Below, one piece after another: positions 7,891-10,558 of a stretch of 10,558 nt of DNA (position 1 is the stretch's first letter; every line of letters starts with the position of its first letter). The position numbers and the translations under genes are program-made. The notes under the pieces are model-generated. The model saw nothing but the letters and a program-made list of their open reading frames with translations, made no database searches and was not told the origin of the DNA. The stretch spans positions 1-10,558 of the forward strand of contig JAGNOM010000071.1 of assembly GCA_017990155.1 (NCBI GenBank). Reading direction: 5' to 3'. The stretch comes from Propionivibrio sp. GTDB taxonomy: Bacteria; Pseudomonadota; Gammaproteobacteria; Burkholderiales; Rhodocyclaceae.

Positions 7891-8475
7891 ATGAAAGAAC
7901 AACGAAAACATCAGAGAATCCGTTTCAACTCCATGCCGACCGTCCGTATCGGGCAGTTCGGCATCGCTGGCACCGGCACGCTCGAGAACCTGTCGATCGG
8001 CGGCCTGATGCTGCGCACCGATTTGCCGCTCAAGCTCGGCGAAGCCTGCGGTTGCGAGTTCGTCGTTTTCGATTCGCCGTTGATCGATATGTCGGCCATC
8101 GTGGTAAGCAAGATCGGTGATTTGTACGGCGCCCGGTTTCAGGCCGGGCCGGTCAGCGAATGGCTGATCAAGGAGGCGATGAACGACGCGCTGTCTTCCG
8201 GCAAGGCGTCGGTGCTGAGTATAAATGATCTCCAGGGACGCAAGGTGATGCGCGTCTCGGGCGGCCTGAGTCGCGGACTGCGCAACGATTTCATGCATCA
8301 CCTGACGCGCATGGGGATCGACGACCTCGACTTGTCGGAGGTCACCGAACTTGACGACGCGGGGCTCGAATTGTGCCGGGTGGCGGTCGAGCAACACCAG
8401 GTCCGGATCATTCATGCATCAACCTGCGTCCGCGCGGAAATCAGGGATTTGCTTGCGGAGCGTCTGGCTTCGTAG
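7891..8475 (+). CDS. PilZ-STAS two-domain protein, probable c-di-GMP-responsive adaptor
   Basis: 194 residues, no signal peptide or membrane helix, so cytoplasmic. The N-terminal part (about 4-95) is a PilZ domain with both c-di-GMP-binding motifs: R5-KHQ-R9 (RxxxR) and N33-L-S35-IG-G38 (NxSxxG). The C-terminal part (about 107-194) reads as a STAS domain: a short beta strand (VMRVSGGL), then the core DLDLSEVTELDDAGL (146-159), then helix-strand-helix ending IRDLLAERL. STAS domains of anti-sigma-factor antagonists carry D-S-[SA]-G at this place, the Ser being the kinase target; here it is D155-D156-A157-G158, so Asp replaces Ser. The start follows AGGGA with 8-base spacing. ATG at 7861 is possible and adds 10 residues, but its Shine-Dalgarno is too close. 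A chemoreceptor gene starts 37 bases downstream, suggesting an operon and a role in motility or chemotaxis. The PilZ call is firm, the STAS call good, the partner unknown. Confidence 0.88.
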   Translation: MKEQRKHQRIRFNSMPTVRIGQFGIAGTGTLENLSIGGLMLRTDLPLKLGEACGCEFVVFDSPLIDMSAIVVSKIGDLYGARFQAGPVSEWLIKEAMNDALSSGKASVLSINDLQGRKVMRVSGGLSRGLRNDFMHHLTRMGIDDLDLSEVTELDDAGLELCRVAVEQHQVRIIHASTCVRAEIRDLLAERLAS

Positions 8476-8500
8476 TGTTTTTTATGTGTTTCATCGACTG

Positions 8501-8507
8501 GGGGAGG
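8501..8507 (+). promoter_or_regulatory. Strong ribosome binding site of the chemoreceptor gene
   Basis: GGGGAGG sits 5 bases before the ATG at 8513 and fixes that start against the in-frame ATG at 8351, which lies inside the PilZ-STAS gene. A T-run (TGTTTTTT) at 8476-8483 just after the previous stop has no stable hairpin before it, so I do not call a terminator between the two genes. Confidence 0.75.
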
Positions 8508-8512
8508 CGAAA

Positions 8513-10141
8513 ATGATTGCATTCGAGCGAATGGGCGTGCGGGCGCGGCTGACGGTTGCCGGCATCGTGGTGCTGATTGGCCTGGTCGTGATGGCCGGCT
8601 ATACCCTGATGCAGATCAGGACCGATGCGATGAACGCGCACAGCGAGCGCATCAAACATCTGGTCGAGGTGTCGACCGGCATCATCGCCGACTACCAGAA
8701 GCTGGAGGCCGAGAAGAAGCTGACGCGCGAAGAGGCGCAGGCGCACGCCAAGGAAGCCCTTCGGACGCCGCGCTTCAACACCAGCGACTACTACTTTCTC
8801 TACGATTTCGACGGCCGTGCGGTGATGGTTGCCGGCAGTCCGAAGATCGAAGGCGAGGTCATGCTCGGCAAAACCGACCAAAAGGGCTTCAAATTGTGGG
8901 AAGCGATCGTTGCCACCGGCAAGGCCGGCAGCGGCTATATCGACTACTGGTTCCCGCGCGCCGGTGCGACGGAAGCGAGTCCGAAGCGCGGTTATGTGGT
9001 CGGTATCCCGGATTGGAAGTGGGTCGTCGGAACGGGCGTCTATGTGGATGACGTGGATGCGGCGGTGAAGCAAGCGGCGATCCGTTACGCGCTGATCTCC
9101 CTGCTGATTCTGGCGGTGGTGTCGGTCGTCGGGGTTATGGTCGCACGCAGCATCATCCGCCAGCTCGGCGGCGAGCCAGCGGCGGCGATCGATCTGATGT
9201 CGCGCGCGGCGGCAGGCGATCTGACGGTCCAGGTCAATTCGTCGGCCAAGGGCAGCATTCTCGACTCGGCCGGACAGATGCTGGGGTCGATCCGCACGAT
9301 GGTGTCAGAGATCAGCGACAGCTCCACGCGCCTTTCGAAAGGCGCCGAGAGCATCAGTACAGCATCACGCGAAGTGGCGACGGCGGCCGAGTCGCAGAAC
9401 GACGCGACGCAATCGATGGCTGCGGCGATCGAGGAAATGACGGTCAGCGTCCGGCATATTTCCGACAGCGCGCACGATACCGAGCGCGAGTCGTCGCAAT
9501 CAGTTGAACTGGCCGACGACGGTTTCAAGCGCATCCAGACGGCGAGCAGCGAGATCAACGACATCGCGACGACGGTCAGCGATGCCTCGCAGCGGATTCG
9601 CAAGCTGGAAGAGCGGGCCAACCAGATTTCGTCGATCGCCGGCGTGATCAAGGACATCGCCGGGCAGACCAACCTCCTCGCGCTCAATGCGGCGATCGAG
9701 GCCGCGCGCGCCGGCGAGCAGGGGCGTGGCTTCGCCGTGGTGGCCGACGAAGTGCGCAAGCTGGCCGAGCGGACCTCCACCGCGACGATCGAAATCGAGC
9801 AGATGATTTCCGGTATCCAGGAAGACACCGTGCTCGTCGTCGGTGCCATGGGCGCGGCCTTGCCGCAGGTCGAAGCCGGCGTCAAAGCGGCCGAAGGGGC
9901 CGCCGAGTCGCTGCGTCAGATCAAGGACGGCGCCGAATCGACCTTGTCACGGATCCGCGAAGTCGCCTCTGCGACCAAGGAGCAGAGCGAAGCGAGCACG
10001 AATATCGCCCAGCGCGTCGAACAGATTTCGCAGATGGTCGAGGAAACCACCGCAGCCATGCAATCGACGGCAGAAACGGCCGCCGAAATGGAAAAGATCT
10101 CGGGCGAACTCTCGCAGCTGATCAGCCGATTCCGCTGCTGA
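8513..10141 (+). CDS. Methyl-accepting chemotaxis protein with a single periplasmic Cache domain (sCache_2-like)
   Basis: 542 residues. Helix 1 (about 13-33), a periplasmic sensor (about 35-188), helix 2 (about 191-211), a HAMP linker (about 212-264, containing RQLGGEP and AAGDLTVQV), then a long coiled-coil signalling domain. The sensor has the single-Cache pattern YYFLYDFDGRAVM ... GYIDYWFPRAG ... GYVVGIPDWKWVVGTGVYVDDV; characterised relatives often bind small organic acids, but the ligand here is unknown. The hairpin tip (IAGQTNLLALNAAIEAARAG, 382-401, followed by EQGRGFAVVADEVRKLAERT) is the near-invariant CheA/CheW-binding region. The protein ends ISRFRC, so it lacks the NWETF-type C-terminal pentapeptide that tethers CheR/CheB in some receptors. 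It follows the PilZ-STAS gene by 37 bases and ends in a strong terminator. No FliA-type promoter was recognised in the short gap, so it may be co-transcribed with PilZ-STAS. Confidence 0.95.
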   Translation: MIAFERMGVRARLTVAGIVVLIGLVVMAGYTLMQIRTDAMNAHSERIKHLVEVSTGIIADYQKLEAEKKLTREEAQAHAKEALRTPRFNTSDYYFLYDFDGRAVMVAGSPKIEGEVMLGKTDQKGFKLWEAIVATGKAGSGYIDYWFPRAGATEASPKRGYVVGIPDWKWVVGTGVYVDDVDAAVKQAAIRYALISLLILAVVSVVGVMVARSIIRQLGGEPAAAIDLMSRAAAGDLTVQVNSSAKGSILDSAGQMLGSIRTMVSEISDSSTRLSKGAESISTASREVATAAESQNDATQSMAAAIEEMTVSVRHISDSAHDTERESSQSVELADDGFKRIQTASSEINDIATTVSDASQRIRKLEERANQISSIAGVIKDIAGQTNLLALNAAIEAARAGEQGRGFAVVADEVRKLAERTSTATIEIEQMISGIQEDTVLVVGAMGAALPQVEAGVKAAEGAAESLRQIKDGAESTLSRIREVASATKEQSEASTNIAQRVEQISQMVEETTAAMQSTAETAAEMEKISGELSQLISRFRC

Positions 10142-10155
10142 GGCCGTCGCAGTCT

Positions 10156-10203
10156 GAAAGAAATAACGGCCTTGGGGGCAATGGCTCCAAGGCCGTTTTC
10201 TTT
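10156..10203. terminator. Bidirectional intrinsic terminator
   Basis: A perfect 11-base stem (AACGGCCTTGG at 10165-10175, CCAAGGCCGTT at 10187-10197) has an 11-base loop and is followed by TTTTCTTT on the plus strand. On the minus strand the same stem is followed by TTATTTCTTTC (from 10166 down to 10156). It therefore can stop transcription of the chemoreceptor gene ending at 10141 and of the minus-strand gene ending at 10218. Confidence 0.9.
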
Positions 10204-10217
10204 GGGTGGGCCGGTGT

Positions 10218-10493
10218 TCAGAACAGGCTGGCGACCGCATTCCGTTCGCGGGCCTTCAGTTTCTCCAGTCCTTTGAGCGCTTCCTGCGTGCAACCGTGGG
10301 TTTGCGCGTGTTCGAGAAAGCGTTCGAGTGTGTCCATCAGCGGGAAGGGCGCCTCGCGCCATCGCTCCCGGAAAACGCTCTCGGCCTCGCGTTCGCACCC
10401 CAGCTTCCCGGCCTTCAGACGGACGAAGACGGCCACCTGTCCGTCGCGGCGGATGACGATGGCGGTCTCGTGGTTTTCGTTGCTGACGATCAT
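10218..10493 (-). CDS. Hypothetical protein, 91 residues
   Basis: I do not recognise this protein. It is soluble-looking, with no signal peptide or membrane helix. The N-terminal third looks like beta strands (TAIVIRRDGQVAVFVRLK); the rest is charged and probably helical (ERFLEHAQTHGCTQEALKGLEKLKARER). Cysteines at 33 and 68 do not form a recognised metal motif. Support for a real gene: it is the longest sensible frame in this interval and it ends just before a terminator with a U-tract on its strand. The start is weak: ATG at 10493 has no clear Shine-Dalgarno, and the frame upstream reads only eight to ten codons without a start before an in-frame TGA. The remaining bases to the window end (10494-10558) hold nothing I can name; any promoter must lie there or beyond. 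A shorter form or a non-coding transcript is possible. Confidence 0.6.
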   Translation of the reverse strand: MIVSNENHETAIVIRRDGQVAVFVRLKAGKLGCEREAESVFRERWREAPFPLMDTLERFLEHAQTHGCTQEALKGLEKLKARERNAVASLF

Positions 10494-10558
10494 GGCCGCA
10501 TCGTACCAGTTCCACGCGGCGCTTCACGAGCGAGCGGTCTGGGTTTTCGGCATACGCT

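Noticed and set aside
8351..8512. N-terminal extension of the chemoreceptor to 8351
   Set aside because: It lies within the STAS coding region in another frame; the ATG at 8513 has a strong Shine-Dalgarno and starts a normal receptor N-terminus.
9916..10527. A 203-codon minus-strand frame from a GTG at 10527
   Set aside because: It runs through the bidirectional terminator and into the end of the chemoreceptor gene; its translation is R/P/G-rich with no domain.

Overview
The window is about 10.5 kb of GC-rich bacterial chromosome with dense, GC-biased coding. Protein style (ubiA-ubiD pair, PBP4-type DacB, a large Cache/PAS/GAF/GGDEF/EAL protein, a chemoreceptor with one Cache domain) suggests a betaproteobacterium, plausibly Rhodocyclales. 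This is inferred from recalled family resemblance, not from a search. There is no rRNA, tRNA, IS element, CRISPR array or sign of recent transfer; it looks like core chromosome with a signalling cluster.

Layout. (1) 1-2010, plus strand: the 3' part of ubiA (4-hydroxybenzoate polyprenyltransferase) overlaps by one base the start of a complete ubiD (prenyl-FMN decarboxylase). These are consecutive ubiquinone-synthesis steps and are very likely co-transcribed. A dyad at 2025-2062 closes the unit. (2) 2131-6384, plus: a 1417-residue membrane c-di-GMP enzyme with two N-terminal membrane helices, a periplasmic Cache-like sensor, PAS, GAF, PAS and PAS domains, then GGDEF (active site and I-site intact) and EAL (catalytic residues intact). 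(3) 6400-7842, minus: dacB, convergent with the previous gene and only 15 bases from it. (4) 7891-10141, plus: a small PilZ-STAS fusion, divergent from dacB, then 37 bases later a methyl-accepting chemotaxis protein with one periplasmic Cache domain. (5) A strong bidirectional terminator at about 10156-10203. (6) 10218-10493, minus: a 91-residue protein of unknown function. The last 65 bases hold no gene I can support.

How they fit together. The ubi genes serve respiratory quinone synthesis and dacB serves peptidoglycan trimming; both are housekeeping. The rest concerns c-di-GMP and motility: one enzyme that can make and/or degrade c-di-GMP, one likely c-di-GMP-binding adaptor, and one chemoreceptor. 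The most interesting part is the PilZ-STAS/chemoreceptor pair. The PilZ motifs are intact, while the STAS domain carries Asp where anti-sigma-antagonist proteins have their phosphorylated Ser. It may be a constitutive partner-binding module controlled by c-di-GMP rather than by a kinase. That is a hypothesis.
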